From assembly GCF_029872155.1 (NCBI RefSeq), contig NZ_JARXLA010000008.1, forward strand, positions 374,501-438,500: a stretch of 64,000 nt of DNA, given 5' to 3'. Numbering within the stretch: the first letter of the stretch is position 1; each line of letters opens with the position of its first letter. Of this stretch, positions 34,870 to 42,384 are shown one piece after another. This stretch comes from Hyphomicrobium sp. D-2. GTDB taxonomy: Bacteria > Pseudomonadota > Alphaproteobacteria > Rhizobiales > Hyphomicrobiaceae. The position numbers were made by a program, and so were the translations under genes. A model generated the notes under the pieces. The model was given only the letters and a program-made list of their open reading frames with translations, ran no database searches and was not told where the DNA came from.

Positions 34870-36421
34870 CGCCTTTTTGTTGCGCTCGGCGACTGCCCTC
34901 CGGACAGCCGGCCGCCGAGCGCGCAACGTCATCCCGACGCAGGTCGGAATCCACACCAGCTTCCGCATGCGCTAGCCGCATTGATTTCACGCATATATCG
35001 TGGCGCGATGTGATGCGTGCATCAGGCGCGCGCCGCTTTTGCTTTGATACGCGGCGTGGTTTGGCCGTTGTCGCTTTCTTCTTCGGAGCGGCCTTTTTCT
35101 TCGCTTTGGTTGCCGGCGCGGGCTTCGATCTGGCCGTTGTAGCTTCCGGCTCCGCCCCAGTCGCATCCGCCAGCCCGTGCAACAGCGCGCGGGCCCGCCC
35201 CTCGATCGCCTCTGAAACCTGCGTCATCAGCGGATGCGCACCCGCTGGCATTGCTTCGACTTCGGCCGCTGCATTGCGCGTTTCGGCCAGCGCGCCCTTC
35301 GCCAGTGCTTCAACGCGCGCCAGCAGGCGCGGCGCGTTCAGACCAACATCGGCTGCAAACCGCTGCCAGTGACGGCGCTTCAAATGTTCGCCGCGATTTT
35401 TGCCGGCGATCTTCTGGGCCATGTTACGCGTTACGTGATCCCACGCCAGCGCGCACGTGACGTCGTAAATCGGCGCCAGTTTGAAACCGCGGCCGGAGAT
35501 CATCATCGAATAGTTCTTGGCGTGCGCGTCGGTGTTGCACGACAGCACGTTGAAAATCACGTAGTCGAGCAGGTTGATGATATCCGGCGCTTGCATCGCA
35601 TTACGAGTCGTTGCGAACATTTCAGCCAGCGTCGGGCCGGGGATGCCGGTCTGGTTCGATTCATATTTTGCTGACGGCGGTTTGCCGAGCGCCTGGCAAA
35701 AATCCTCTTGATGCAGCCGCCGCCAGTGGCCCTGCTGCTCCACGCGGTCATAGCGCTTCACCAGCAGATAGGTGCGCCGCCCCGCTGCTCCGGTGGTTAT
35801 CTCCGGTGCGTTGAGGCCAAGACGCTTCGCCAGCGCAAGGCACAGCGCTTCGTTCTGAACGCCGCCGTAGAGCCGCTCTGCGTCCGGCTTCATGATCCAG
35901 GTTGAAGGCGCGCCGTTGATCGGTATGCAGATGCGGCCTTCGGCATCGATGGCAACGCCGATCTTGGTCTGCACGCCGGCGAGCGACATGGAGACGCCGT
36001 CTTCACCCACGAGGAATGGCTTCGATGGCAGCTCGTCGAGGATTTTCTCAAGCTCGCGTTCGCTTCCAATCGGCTTCCAACCGTGTGTGCTGCGCGTGCC
36101 GGGTTGTCCGATGGAAAGTGCGCCTGCGGTGTCGCGTCCAAGCTCGGCCAGAATCCCGATCACGTCTTCAGGTGCAGCGCCGAGTTGCAGACCGATCGCG
36201 CGCAGTTGCGATGATTCAGGCAACAGATTGGCAGCCCACGGCAGAAAGCGCCGTGGCGGCACGGGACGCGGCGTCGACGGCATCAGCAGCGACACCGGAA
36301 AGGCGCCGCGCGTGGTCAGCCATTCCGGCGCGTAACTGAAGCTCGGCCCGTCCGCATGCACCGAGATGGTGCCGACGACGCGGCTCTCATAGTAGACGTT
36401 GAGTTCATGCACGCTTGCCAT
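34748..36421 (-). CDS. hipA: HipA-like serine/threonine kinase toxin, with abnormal extended C-terminus
   Basis: Toxin of a type II HipBA pair; HipA kinases phosphorylate a translation target (glutamyl-tRNA synthetase in E. coli). From the ATG at 36421 (557 residues): the N-terminal HipA_N domain has FPVSLLMPSTPRPVPPRRFLPWAANLLPE, the Gly-rich loop SLAGVQTKIG is at 146-155, the ATP-site STWIMKPD follows, the catalytic NTDAHAKN is at 296-303 and the metal-binding YDV at about 319-321. The kinase domain ends near 420. A Lys/Ala-rich tail follows, and from about 490 the frame runs through mosaic repeat copy 4 and antisense to the neighbouring gene. It starts 2 bp after hipB. Confidence 0.9.
   Translation of the reverse strand: MASVHELNVYYESRVVGTISVHADGPSFSYAPEWLTTRGAFPVSLLMPSTPRPVPPRRFLPWAANLLPESSQLRAIGLQLGAAPEDVIGILAELGRDTAGALSIGQPGTRSTHGWKPIGSERELEKILDELPSKPFLVGEDGVSMSLAGVQTKIGVAIDAEGRICIPINGAPSTWIMKPDAERLYGGVQNEALCLALAKRLGLNAPEITTGAAGRRTYLLVKRYDRVEQQGHWRRLHQEDFCQALGKPPSAKYESNQTGIPGPTLAEMFATTRNAMQAPDIINLLDYVIFNVLSCNTDAHAKNYSMMISGRGFKLAPIYDVTCALAWDHVTRNMAQKIAGKNRGEHLKRRHWQRFAADVGLNAPRLLARVEALAKGALAETRNAAAEVEAMPAGAHPLMTQVSEAIEGRARALLHGLADATGAEPEATTARSKPAPATKAKKKAAPKKKATTAKPRRVSKQKRRAPDARITSRHDICVKSMRLAHAEAGVDSDLRRDDVARSAAGCPEGSRRAQQKGANAGGEGSCRDPAPADRARWRSCHGAPCATDGAGNGGFRH
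34882..34960 (-). repeat. Mosaic hairpin repeat, copy 4 (partial: hairpin A plus spacer)
   Basis: Hairpin A (34882-34922) has the outer stem GCGCTCGGCG/CGCCGAGCGC, the A versus GGCCG bulge, and on the opposite strand the inner stem CTGTCC/GGGCAG with one G-U pair. It is followed by CGTCATCCCGACGCAGGTCGG. Hairpin B is missing. The element lies inside the 3' end of the long hipA reading frame. Confidence 0.88.
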
Positions 36422-36423
36422 CC

Positions 36424-36879
36424 TCAAGGCTCCGGCAGGTCGTCAATGTCGTCAGGCAGGAACGGCGTTTCGTCATCCGCAATCACGCTCATCAGGTCGA
36501 AGGGGCGTAGGCCCACGGCGGCAGCAACAACGAGCGAGCGGCCGAGCTGGCACGAAGCCTTGCCTGCCTCCAGTTCAAGGATGAAGCGTCGGCCGACGCC
36601 GGTCGCCAAGGCCAGATCGTCCTGACGCATCCGCAGTGCCTCGCGCCGTTCGCGCACCATGGCGCCGAAACGCCGGGCCTGTTCGCCCGCAGCATTTTCG
36701 ATCTCGGAGCGGGGCGTTAAATCGGCAGCGGGTTCGTGCGGCTGATAGGACCGCTGCGGTGCTTCATGGAGAGCTGGCGCCGACACAACAGCGGCAGCGG
36801 GCGGCGCCGAGGTCCCTGTAGCCGAAGCCGGTGGCCGTCGGCGCGACGACCGCGCTGAGTTTGTTGTTCGGGCCATGGC
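36424..36879 (-). CDS. hipB: HipB-like antitoxin, XRE-type helix-turn-helix
   Basis: The C-terminal half is a Cro/C1-type HTH: RFGAMVRERREALRMRQDDLALATGVGRRFILELEAGKASCQLGRSLVVAAAVGLR (about 70-125), typical of HipB, which neutralises HipA and represses the operon. The first 65 or so residues are low-complexity, Ala/Pro/Ser/Arg-rich and unusual for HipB. The ATG at 36879 was chosen because AAGGA lies 8 bp upstream and because starts further up would place operator O1 in the coding region. It ends 2 bp before hipA. Four palindromic operators lie immediately upstream. Confidence 0.85.
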   Translation of the reverse strand, partial: AMARTTNSARSSRRRPPASATGTSAPPAAAVVSAPALHEAPQRSYQPHEPAADLTPRSEIENAAGEQARRFGAMVRERREALRMRQDDLALATGVGRRFILELEAGKASCQLGRSLVVAAAVGLRPFDLMSVIADDETPFLPDDIDDLPEP

Positions 36880-37186
36880 GGTCATCCTTGATGCAAATGT
36901 TCCCGATCGGGAAGTTATTGCGGGAATCACGCGTTACATCACGTGCACGTTCCCGAACGGGAACATACGGTCTGATCTGCCCCATTTCAGGCACCAATAT
37001 TCCCGATCGGGAACACGAGGGGCGGAGATGGCTGATCTCAGGTGCAAAGTACCCGATCGGTAACATTCGCGTCGTCTAACGCCTGAGTAGCCAAAATGTG
37101 CGTGCTCGGGAACATGGCGCATAAACGGCCATAAACGATGCGTTGACGGTCCGGAAACACGCCTGCCGATTTAGGTCAGCGCTGGA
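36880..37186. other. 307-bp hipBA promoter/operator region
   Basis: The gap between hipB and the downstream end of the metallopeptidase gene at 37187. It is filled by the operator array (36900-37112). The remaining 75 bp next to the metallopeptidase end show nothing recognisable, not even a terminator. Confidence 0.75.
36900..37112. promoter_or_regulatory. Array of four palindromic operators at exact 50-bp spacing, plus a half-site
   Basis: O1 36900-36913 TTCCCGATCGGGAA (perfect palindrome), O2 36950-36963 TTCCCGAACGGGAA, O3 37000-37013 TTCCCGATCGGGAA, O4 37050-37063 TACCCGATCGGTAA. The starts are 50 bp apart each time. A degenerate right half, CTCGGGAA, ends at 37112, about 49-50 bp further. 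The array is directly upstream of hipB. E. coli HipB is known to bind four operators of a different sequence, so autoregulation by the HipBA complex is the natural inference. Confidence 0.85.
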
Positions 37187-37708
37187 TCAGCGAATGCCGA
37201 ATTCGGAGAAGCACTGGCGCATGTATTCGCAGCGGTGCGAGCCGGAAAAATGCATGGCGTCGCCCTTGGCCGGCGAGATGAACGAGCAGATTTCCTCAAC
37301 GCCGCCGGGCGACAGCCAACCCTGACGGCGGCCGCGCTGAACGGCGAAGCAATCGGCGGTTTCCTCGTCCGGCCCGCGGAACTGATGGCCGCATTCGTGC
37401 GAGTAGATCCACAGCTTCACCGGCGTTGAAACGCGCGCCAGCAGCCGCATGTTCATGATGAGAAAGCCGGGATATGCGGCGCCGTAATCGTCGAGATTGT
37501 TGTCGATCACGGTTGGTCTGCGTCCGCAGTAGAGCTTAATGCCATCCAGCACGAATTCGCCATACGGAACGATGGTCGCCTGCCCGCCCGTGTGCGCGAC
37601 GTATTCTTCAGGCGTCGGCGTGCGCGGATCGGCGAAGGCCAGCGACGGTATCATCGCGAGCGCAGCTAAACCCAAAGCCAGACGGCGCAAGCCGTGGCGG
37701 ATCAACAT
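37187..37708 (-). CDS. Secreted zinc-metallopeptidase-like protein (HECGH motif)
   Basis: A 173-residue protein from the ATG at 37708, with a signal peptide (about 1-26, ending PSLAFA). The motif SHECGHQF (103-110) is the HExxH zinc motif, and the PDEETADCFAV segment a few residues on could supply the third ligand (Glu115/116 or Asp119), as in minimal zincins. Several cysteines (Cys61, Cys106, Cys120 and later ones) suggest a periplasmic, disulfide-bonded protein. I do not know the family by name. The frame is open to 37918, but that part lacks a signal peptide. It is next to another small HExxH protein. Confidence 0.75.
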   Translation of the reverse strand: MLIRHGLRRLALGLAALAMIPSLAFADPRTPTPEEYVAHTGGQATIVPYGEFVLDGIKLYCGRRPTVIDNNLDDYGAAYPGFLIMNMRLLARVSTPVKLWIYSHECGHQFRGPDEETADCFAVQRGRRQGWLSPGGVEEICSFISPAKGDAMHFSGSHRCEYMRQCFSEFGIR

Positions 37709-37929
37709 CGGCAAACTCGTTAATGTTCCAGCCTCGAATATGCTCAACATGGCGGTGTTTAGTCGGCGACACAAGTGCGCGCGTGAGCACCGCTTAATGT
37801 GGCTGCGGATCAGCTCGCGACAATCAGCGCGAGTGATCGACCATGAATACACTTGGGCGTGCGTGCAGTCGGACATAACGGACGCATGTCGGCAGCCGCA
37901 TCGTCTTCGCTGTGGCATTCACAATTGAG

Positions 37930-38349
37930 TTACGAGCCGCCGGCCGCGGCTTCGATGCGGGCCATGTCGTCATCGGAAAAACCGAAGTGATGGCCAACTT
38001 CATGCACCAGAACGTGCGTTATGAGATCGCCTAGCGTCTCACCGGATTCGGCCCACTCGTCGAGCAGAGGGCGACGGTAGAGAAACACCATGTCCGGCTG
38101 CGATGGCACGTCCAGCACGCTTTTCCGGTCGAGGCTGACGCCGTGATAAAGCCCCAGCAACCCTAGCGAATCTTCGATCTCTAAGGCGTCGAGCACCTCG
38201 TCGGTAGGATAGTCTTCGATGCGAATGATGAGATCGCCAGCGCGTGAGCGGAAGGCATCCGGCAGGCGATCCCATGCGAGGGCCGCCATCTCTTCGAACT
38301 CCGCCAGCCCCGGTGCAACTGCGTATCGCCAATCCATCCCGAACGTCAT
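37930..38349 (-). CDS. Metallopeptidase family protein (DUF1025, minimal zincin)
   Basis: A 139-residue cytosolic protein with HEVGHHFGFSDDDM at 116-129, the DUF1025 signature in which the HExxH and the downstream Asp form a minimal zincin-type site. The N-terminal half (FEEMAALAWDRLPDAFRSRAGDLIIRIEDYP) and LGLYHGVSL are also typical. Substrates are unknown; the family is widespread in alphaproteobacteria. Its start overlaps the end of the methyltransferase gene by 4 bp, so the two are translationally coupled. Confidence 0.9.
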   Translation of the reverse strand: MTFGMDWRYAVAPGLAEFEEMAALAWDRLPDAFRSRAGDLIIRIEDYPTDEVLDALEIEDSLGLLGLYHGVSLDRKSVLDVPSQPDMVFLYRRPLLDEWAESGETLGDLITHVLVHEVGHHFGFSDDDMARIEAAAGGS

Positions 38350-39173
38350 GCCGGTTCAGGCTTGCGAGCGACGATGATAGCCTCCTGCAGTGTGAACAGG
38401 CGCTCGTCGTTTTCTGTTCTGGGGCGCAGAAAATCTATCAGTAGATTGTTTTCGAGCATGGTCTCTAGTTCGTCGACCGTATCGACATCGCAGCGCATGC
38501 GCTTGATCCACGGCTCGAATACGATGTCCTGATCCAGCACCTCAAAGAGCGGCTGCTCAAAGCCGGTTTCATTCAGTACAGACAACCATTCGTTGAGACC
38601 AAAGCAACGGACGTGGCTTGGATCGCGCAGCTTTTCATAGGCGTTATAGATCTCCGCCATCTCGGCAATCTGCTCCGCGGTTCTATCGGGCAGTAGGCGG
38701 GCATCGGGGCCGACGTTGTCAGCGATTGCAAGCGCTCCACCGGGTTTCAGCACCCGCCAAGCCTCACGAACGAACTGCGGGATGTCGTCGAAATGGTGAG
38801 CCGCTAGCCGACAGGTGACAAGGTCAAAGGCGTCATCATCGAACGGGAGCGTTGCGGCGTCGGCCTTGGTGGTGGCGACATTCAGCAGAGCGCGTGCGGC
38901 TGCCAGCTTGCGCGTCTCGGCCAGCATCTCGTCGGTGATATCCGAAGCAAACACCTGCGCCACAAGTGGGGCAAACGCCAGCGCAGTGTGGCCGGCCCCG
39001 GTCGCGACGTCCAAAGCCTTCCAGTTCGGCATCGGAGAGGTGAGAGCAACCAGACGCGCCAGACCTGCTCCGCTGGCATGAACGGAGGAAGTGGCGTAGC
39101 TGGCGGCGGAGGCCCCAAATTGGGTTTCAACGAGCGATTTCGTCATGCGCGATCCCGGTTCCACCGGTTTCAC
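38346..39173 (-). CDS. Class I SAM-dependent methyltransferase (UbiE-like)
   Basis: A 275-residue protein with SAM motif I LDVATGAGHTALAFAP, motif II-like VFASDITDEMLAETRKLA, the acidic motif LPFDDDAFDLVTCRLAAHHFDD, and post-motif REAWRVLKPGGALAIADNV, the general pattern of UbiE/COQ5-type and related methyltransferases. The substrate is unknown. Possible starts are 39173 or 39146 (MTKSLVETQFG). It is followed by the DUF1025 gene with a 4-bp overlap and preceded by a LysR-type gene reading in the same direction after 13 bp. Confidence 0.88.
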   Translation of the reverse strand: MKPVEPGSRMTKSLVETQFGASAASYATSSVHASGAGLARLVALTSPMPNWKALDVATGAGHTALAFAPLVAQVFASDITDEMLAETRKLAAARALLNVATTKADAATLPFDDDAFDLVTCRLAAHHFDDIPQFVREAWRVLKPGGALAIADNVGPDARLLPDRTAEQIAEMAEIYNAYEKLRDPSHVRCFGLNEWLSVLNETGFEQPLFEVLDQDIVFEPWIKRMRCDVDTVDELETMLENNLLIDFLRPRTENDERLFTLQEAIIVARKPEPA

Positions 39174-39185
39174 CTAGCATCGCAG

Positions 39186-40112
39186 TCAGGGGGGCGTCGA
39201 CCCATCATTGCCATCATTCTGTGCTGCGGCGGTGACGATCTGGCGCCGGTTGCCGTACCTGCTCTCGAATTCCTGCCGTACAAACGCTGCAAATTCATTG
39301 GCAACCGGCAGACGTCCGCTTCGGCGCACATGCATGTTGATGCAGAATGGTGGTAACGGCGGCAACCCTTCGCCGGTTTCATACACCGCCAATCCGGGTG
39401 GCACTGTCGATAGCAGCATCGGTGCAATGGCGACGTCCGCGAACAGCGTGGCCTTGATTGCATCGAGCACGGTAGCTTCGCACACGGGGCGCCAGTCGCG
39501 TCCGACTGTGGCCAGCGCAGCGACGGCCGAAGCGCGGAATGCGCAACTTGGGCTGCCGAACGAAACCGGCAACGGCGTGCGAAAGCGAGCCTGCCCGCCC
39601 GGCGCGCCGATCCATACCAGCGGATCGCATAGCAGCAGCTCGGCTTCCGGCGGTACATCGGGTTCGGTGGAAAGCGCGATGTCGAGCTCGCCGTCCTTCA
39701 GTGAAGCCAGCAAGTCGGCGGTGATGCCGGCAATGAGCGTGACGCGAACGCGTGGCCAGGCGCGATCGAAGCGGCGCAGAACCGGCGGGATGTTGGGCTC
39801 GACGACATCGTGGGGCACGCCAACCCGCACTTCACCCTCATAGTGAGGCTTGCTCATCATGCCCCACAGCGTGTCGTTCATGGTCAGCATCGCTTGCGCG
39901 CTGGAGAGCAGGCGTTCGCCGGCCGCGCTGGTGCGCAAAGTCCGGTTCGAACGGTCGAACAGCTCCACTCCAAACAGCTCTTCAAGCCGCTTGATCTGCT
40001 GGCTGACGGCCGCCTGGGTGAGATTCACAAGGTTCGCGGCGCGGGTCACGCTTCTGGTTTCAACCACCGCAACGAAGGCGCGTAGCAACCCGACATCGAT
40101 ATTCCGCGACAT
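39186..40112 (-). CDS. LysR-family transcriptional regulator
   Basis: About 308 residues. The N-terminal winged HTH is clear: LLRAFVAVVETRSVTRAANLVNLTQAAVSQQIKRLEELFGVELFDRS, then RTLRTSAAGERLL. The effector domain begins GEVRVGVPHDVVEPNIPPVLRRF and contains GELDIALSTEPDVPPEAELL. The co-inducer is unknown. The ATG at 40112 has GAGG at proper spacing. It is divergent from the DUF1127 gene, with a palindrome between them, so it probably regulates that gene and itself. Confidence 0.9.
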   Translation of the reverse strand: MSRNIDVGLLRAFVAVVETRSVTRAANLVNLTQAAVSQQIKRLEELFGVELFDRSNRTLRTSAAGERLLSSAQAMLTMNDTLWGMMSKPHYEGEVRVGVPHDVVEPNIPPVLRRFDRAWPRVRVTLIAGITADLLASLKDGELDIALSTEPDVPPEAELLLCDPLVWIGAPGGQARFRTPLPVSFGSPSCAFRASAVAALATVGRDWRPVCEATVLDAIKATLFADVAIAPMLLSTVPPGLAVYETGEGLPPLPPFCINMHVRRSGRLPVANEFAAFVRQEFESRYGNRRQIVTAAAQNDGNDGSTPP

Positions 40113-40146
40113 GGCCGACCTCATAAAGGATCGTGATGTCGTCCAT

Positions 40147-40169
40147 CATAAACATTCGTTTTGTTTATG
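40147..40169. promoter_or_regulatory. Inverted repeat, candidate LysR-type operator
   Basis: CATAAAC and GTTTATG are perfect 7-bp arms around a 9-bp AT-rich centre in the 119-bp gap between the divergent LysR and DUF1127 genes. The size and the T/A symmetry fit a LysR-type binding site. Confidence 0.65.
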
Positions 40170-40231
40170 GAAGGTCAATGCCTACATTCGAAGGCAGATG
40201 CACTTGGCTCTTTTTGGGAGGAGAGTGACAA

Positions 40232-40501
40232 ATGGCTGAAAAAGGAGAGGAAGCACTGAGCAGAAACGCAGCCGGCCCTCGAACCGTACCGCGCCGGACG
40301 GCCTCGGGCTTTGCCAAGCTGCTTGCGTTTATCGAACGGGCCAATCGGGTGGCCCGGGAGCGCAAAGCTTTGATGCGCCTCGACGATAACGCCCTGAAAG
40401 ACTTTGGCGCATCGCGAGCCGATGCATGGCACGAGGGCGAAAAACCCTGGTGGGATCTCCCCCGCAACGGAGCGAGATCGCGAGGCGGCTTAGTCGAATA
40501 A
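40232..40501 (+). CDS. DUF1127 (YjiS-like) small protein
   Basis: An 89-residue protein with the DUF1127 core LAFIERANRVARERKALMRLDDNALKDFGASRADAWHE (about 30-68). Short DUF1127 proteins, typical of alphaproteobacteria, have been linked to RNA handling and to phosphate or carbon homeostasis in Rhodobacter and Agrobacterium. This one has about 25 extra N-terminal residues and a basic tail. It is preceded by GGGAGGAGAG, divergent from a LysR gene that probably controls it, and followed by two hairpins before leuC. Confidence 0.88.
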   Translation: MAEKGEEALSRNAAGPRTVPRRTASGFAKLLAFIERANRVARERKALMRLDDNALKDFGASRADAWHEGEKPWWDLPRNGARSRGGLVE

Positions 40502-40567
40502 CGGGCGCCGGAGCCTGACTAAAGGAGCGGGTCGGGCTCCGGAACATAACAGGCCAGTGTGCAGTCG

Positions 40568-40606
40568 ATGGCTTCGGACCACCTCACGGTCCGAAGCCAT
40601 TTTTTA
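40568..40606. terminator. Strong terminator after the DUF1127 gene
   Basis: A perfect 13-bp stem ATGGCTTCGGACC/GGTCCGAAGCCAT with a 7-nt loop, followed by TTTTTATT. A second hairpin upstream, at about 40508-40543, has CCGGAGCC/GGGCTCCGG arms with one G-U pair. They separate the plus-strand DUF1127 gene from the convergent leuC. Confidence 0.9.
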
Positions 40607-40641
40607 TTGCGCGCGCCGCTTCGTCTAGGGCGCGGACGGGA

Positions 40642-42048
40642 TCACGCCTTCCAGTCGCGCACGTCTACGAAGTGGCCTTCAATGGCTGCTGCAGCGGCCA
40701 TTGTGGGCGAAAGCAGATGGGTGCGTTCAAGGCGGCCCTGACGGCCCTCGAAGTTGCGGTTTGAGGTGGACGCGCAGCGCTGGCCCGGCTTGAGCTGATC
40801 GGGGTTCATGCCCAGGCACATGGAGCAACCCGGCTCGCGCCATTCAAATCCGGCATCCAGGAAGATCTTGTCCAGCCCCTCGGCTTCAGCCTGTGCTTTC
40901 ACCAGACCGGAACCGGGCACGATCATCGCATAGGCGAGACGCTCGGAGATTTTCTTGCCCTCGACAATGCGGGCAACCGCGCGCAGGTCTTCGATGCGGC
41001 CGTTGGTGCACGAGCCGATCCACACCACGTCGAGCGGGATGTCGGTCATGCGGGTGCCCGGTGTCAGGCCCATATAGTCCAGCGCGCGCTGCATGGAAGC
41101 ACGCTTGTTTTCGTTATCGACCTTGGCTGGATCGGGAACGAGACCGGCAACCGAGATCACATCTTCCGGGCTGGTGCCCCAGGTAACGATGGGCGGCAGC
41201 TTGTTGGCGTCGAGCTTGATCTCGGCGTCGAAATACGCGCCCTCATCGGAGTGCAGCGTTTCCCAGTAGCGCAGCGCCATGTCCCAGGCAGCGCCTTTCG
41301 GAGCTTTCGGGCGGCCCTTGATGAACTCGTAGGTCGTCTGGTCCGGCGCGATCATGCCCGCGCGAGCACCGCCCTCAATCGACATATTGCAGATCGTCAT
41401 GCGGCCTTCCATCGACAGCGAGCGCACGGCTTCGCCCGCATACTCGATGACGTGGCCAGTGCCGCCCGCGGTGCCGATCTCACCGATGATGGCGAGGATG
41501 ATGTCCTTGGCGGTAACGCCAGCCGGCAGTTTGCCGTCGACGGAAACGCGCATGTTCTTGGCCTTGCGCTGGATCAGCGTCTGGGTGGCCAGAACATGTT
41601 CGACCTCGGACGTGCCGATGCCGTGCGCCAGCGCGCCAAATGCGCCGTGCGTGGAGGTGTGGCTGTCACCGCAAACAATGGTGGTGCCCGGCAGCGTGAA
41701 GCCCTGCTCCGGTCCGACCACGTGCACGATGCCCTGACGCACATCGAGCTCGTTGTAGTACTCGATGCCGAAGTCACGCGCGTTGGAAGCCAGCGTTTCA
41801 ACCTGAATGCGGCTGTCTTCGTCGTCGATGCCCTTCGAACGGTCGGACGTCGGCACGTTGTGATCCACAACCGCCAGCGTCTTCTCCGGAGCGTGCACCT
41901 TGCGGCCGGACATGCGCAGGCCTTCGAATGCCTGCGGGCTCGTCACCTCGTGAACAAGGTGGCGGTCGATATAAAGGAGGCACGTGCCGTCATCCTGGCG
42001 CTCGACCACGTGATCGTCGAAGATCTTGTCGTAGAGTGTCTTTGCCAT
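40642..42048 (-). CDS. leuC: 3-isopropylmalate dehydratase large subunit
   Basis: Aconitase-family [4Fe-4S] enzyme converting 2-isopropylmalate to 3-isopropylmalate in leucine synthesis, with LeuD as partner. From the ATG at 42048 it has 468 residues, begins [13 protein letters not shown], has [25 protein letters not shown] and [32 protein letters not shown], and the cluster ligands appear in IGSCTNGR and [11 protein letters not shown]. The frame is open to 42150, but the added residues are not LeuC-like. leuD is not in the window; leuB is at 55.6 kb, so the leucine genes are scattered. Confidence 0.97.
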   Translation of the reverse strand: MAKTLYDKIFDDHVVERQDDGTCLLYIDRHLVHEVTSPQAFEGLRMSGRKVHAPEKTLAVVDHNVPTSDRSKGIDDEDSRIQVETLASNARDFGIEYYNELDVRQGIVHVVGPEQGFTLPGTTIVCGDSHTSTHGAFGALAHGIGTSEVEHVLATQTLIQRKAKNMRVSVDGKLPAGVTAKDIILAIIGEIGTAGGTGHVIEYAGEAVRSLSMEGRMTICNMSIEGGARAGMIAPDQTTYEFIKGRPKAPKGAAWDMALRYWETLHSDEGAYFDAEIKLDANKLPPIVTWGTSPEDVISVAGLVPDPAKVDNENKRASMQRALDYMGLTPGTRMTDIPLDVVWIGSCTNGRIEDLRAVARIVEGKKISERLAYAMIVPGSGLVKAQAEAEGLDKIFLDAGFEWREPGCSMCLGMNPDQLKPGQRCASTSNRNFEGRQGRLERTHLLSPTMAAAAAIEGHFVDVRDWKA

Positions 42049-42384
42049 GCCAACTTCCGTCGCGTTTGTGGGGCCTCTAGAGCCAATCAGCGCCAGCAAA
42101 GCAGCCGGCGCGGCGCCAAAATCCACCGCATTGCTTTGCCCTTCCACCATGCGGATGAGCCGAGCAAAAGGTGGATGGGTGCTTCTTAGCCGCCGATATC
42201 CAAGAAACTGTCCCGTTTAGATAGCTTCTAGCCTTGGAGACTGCAATCGCCTCCTCGTCGCGGCTTTCGTAGAATTCCAGCCAGCTAGAGTGCTTCCGGA
42301 AAAGTGGGAACCGGTTTTCCGACAAGAAGCACGACAAACAGACAGCTAGAGCCGCTCCGCGATTCAACGAAACGCTGAAAGGCT
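42049..42384. other. 336-bp intergenic region with a palindrome
   Basis: Between the leuC start and the downstream end of the lsrB-like gene. It contains the leuC promoter space and the 43-bp palindrome at 42290-42332. A 96-residue open frame across it is made up largely of repeat sequence and is not credible. Confidence 0.75.
42290..42332. repeat. Rhizobiales-type intergenic palindrome
   Basis: Outer arms GTGCTT/AAGCAC and inner arms CGGAAAA/TTTTCCG surround GTGGGAACCGG. From general knowledge, CGGAAAAGTGGGAACCGGTT is a motif seen repeatedly between genes in Rhizobiales genomes; I could not search to confirm it. It appears only once here. Confidence 0.7.

Noticed and set aside
36900-37112. 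CRISPR-like regular spacing
   Set aside because: The units are 14-bp perfect palindromes with 36-bp unrelated spacers in front of hipB, with no cas genes; an operator array explains them better.
42077-42367. 96-codon frame between leuC and the lsrB-like gene
   Set aside because: Covers an intergenic palindrome and a promoter region; amino acids are those expected from the repeat.
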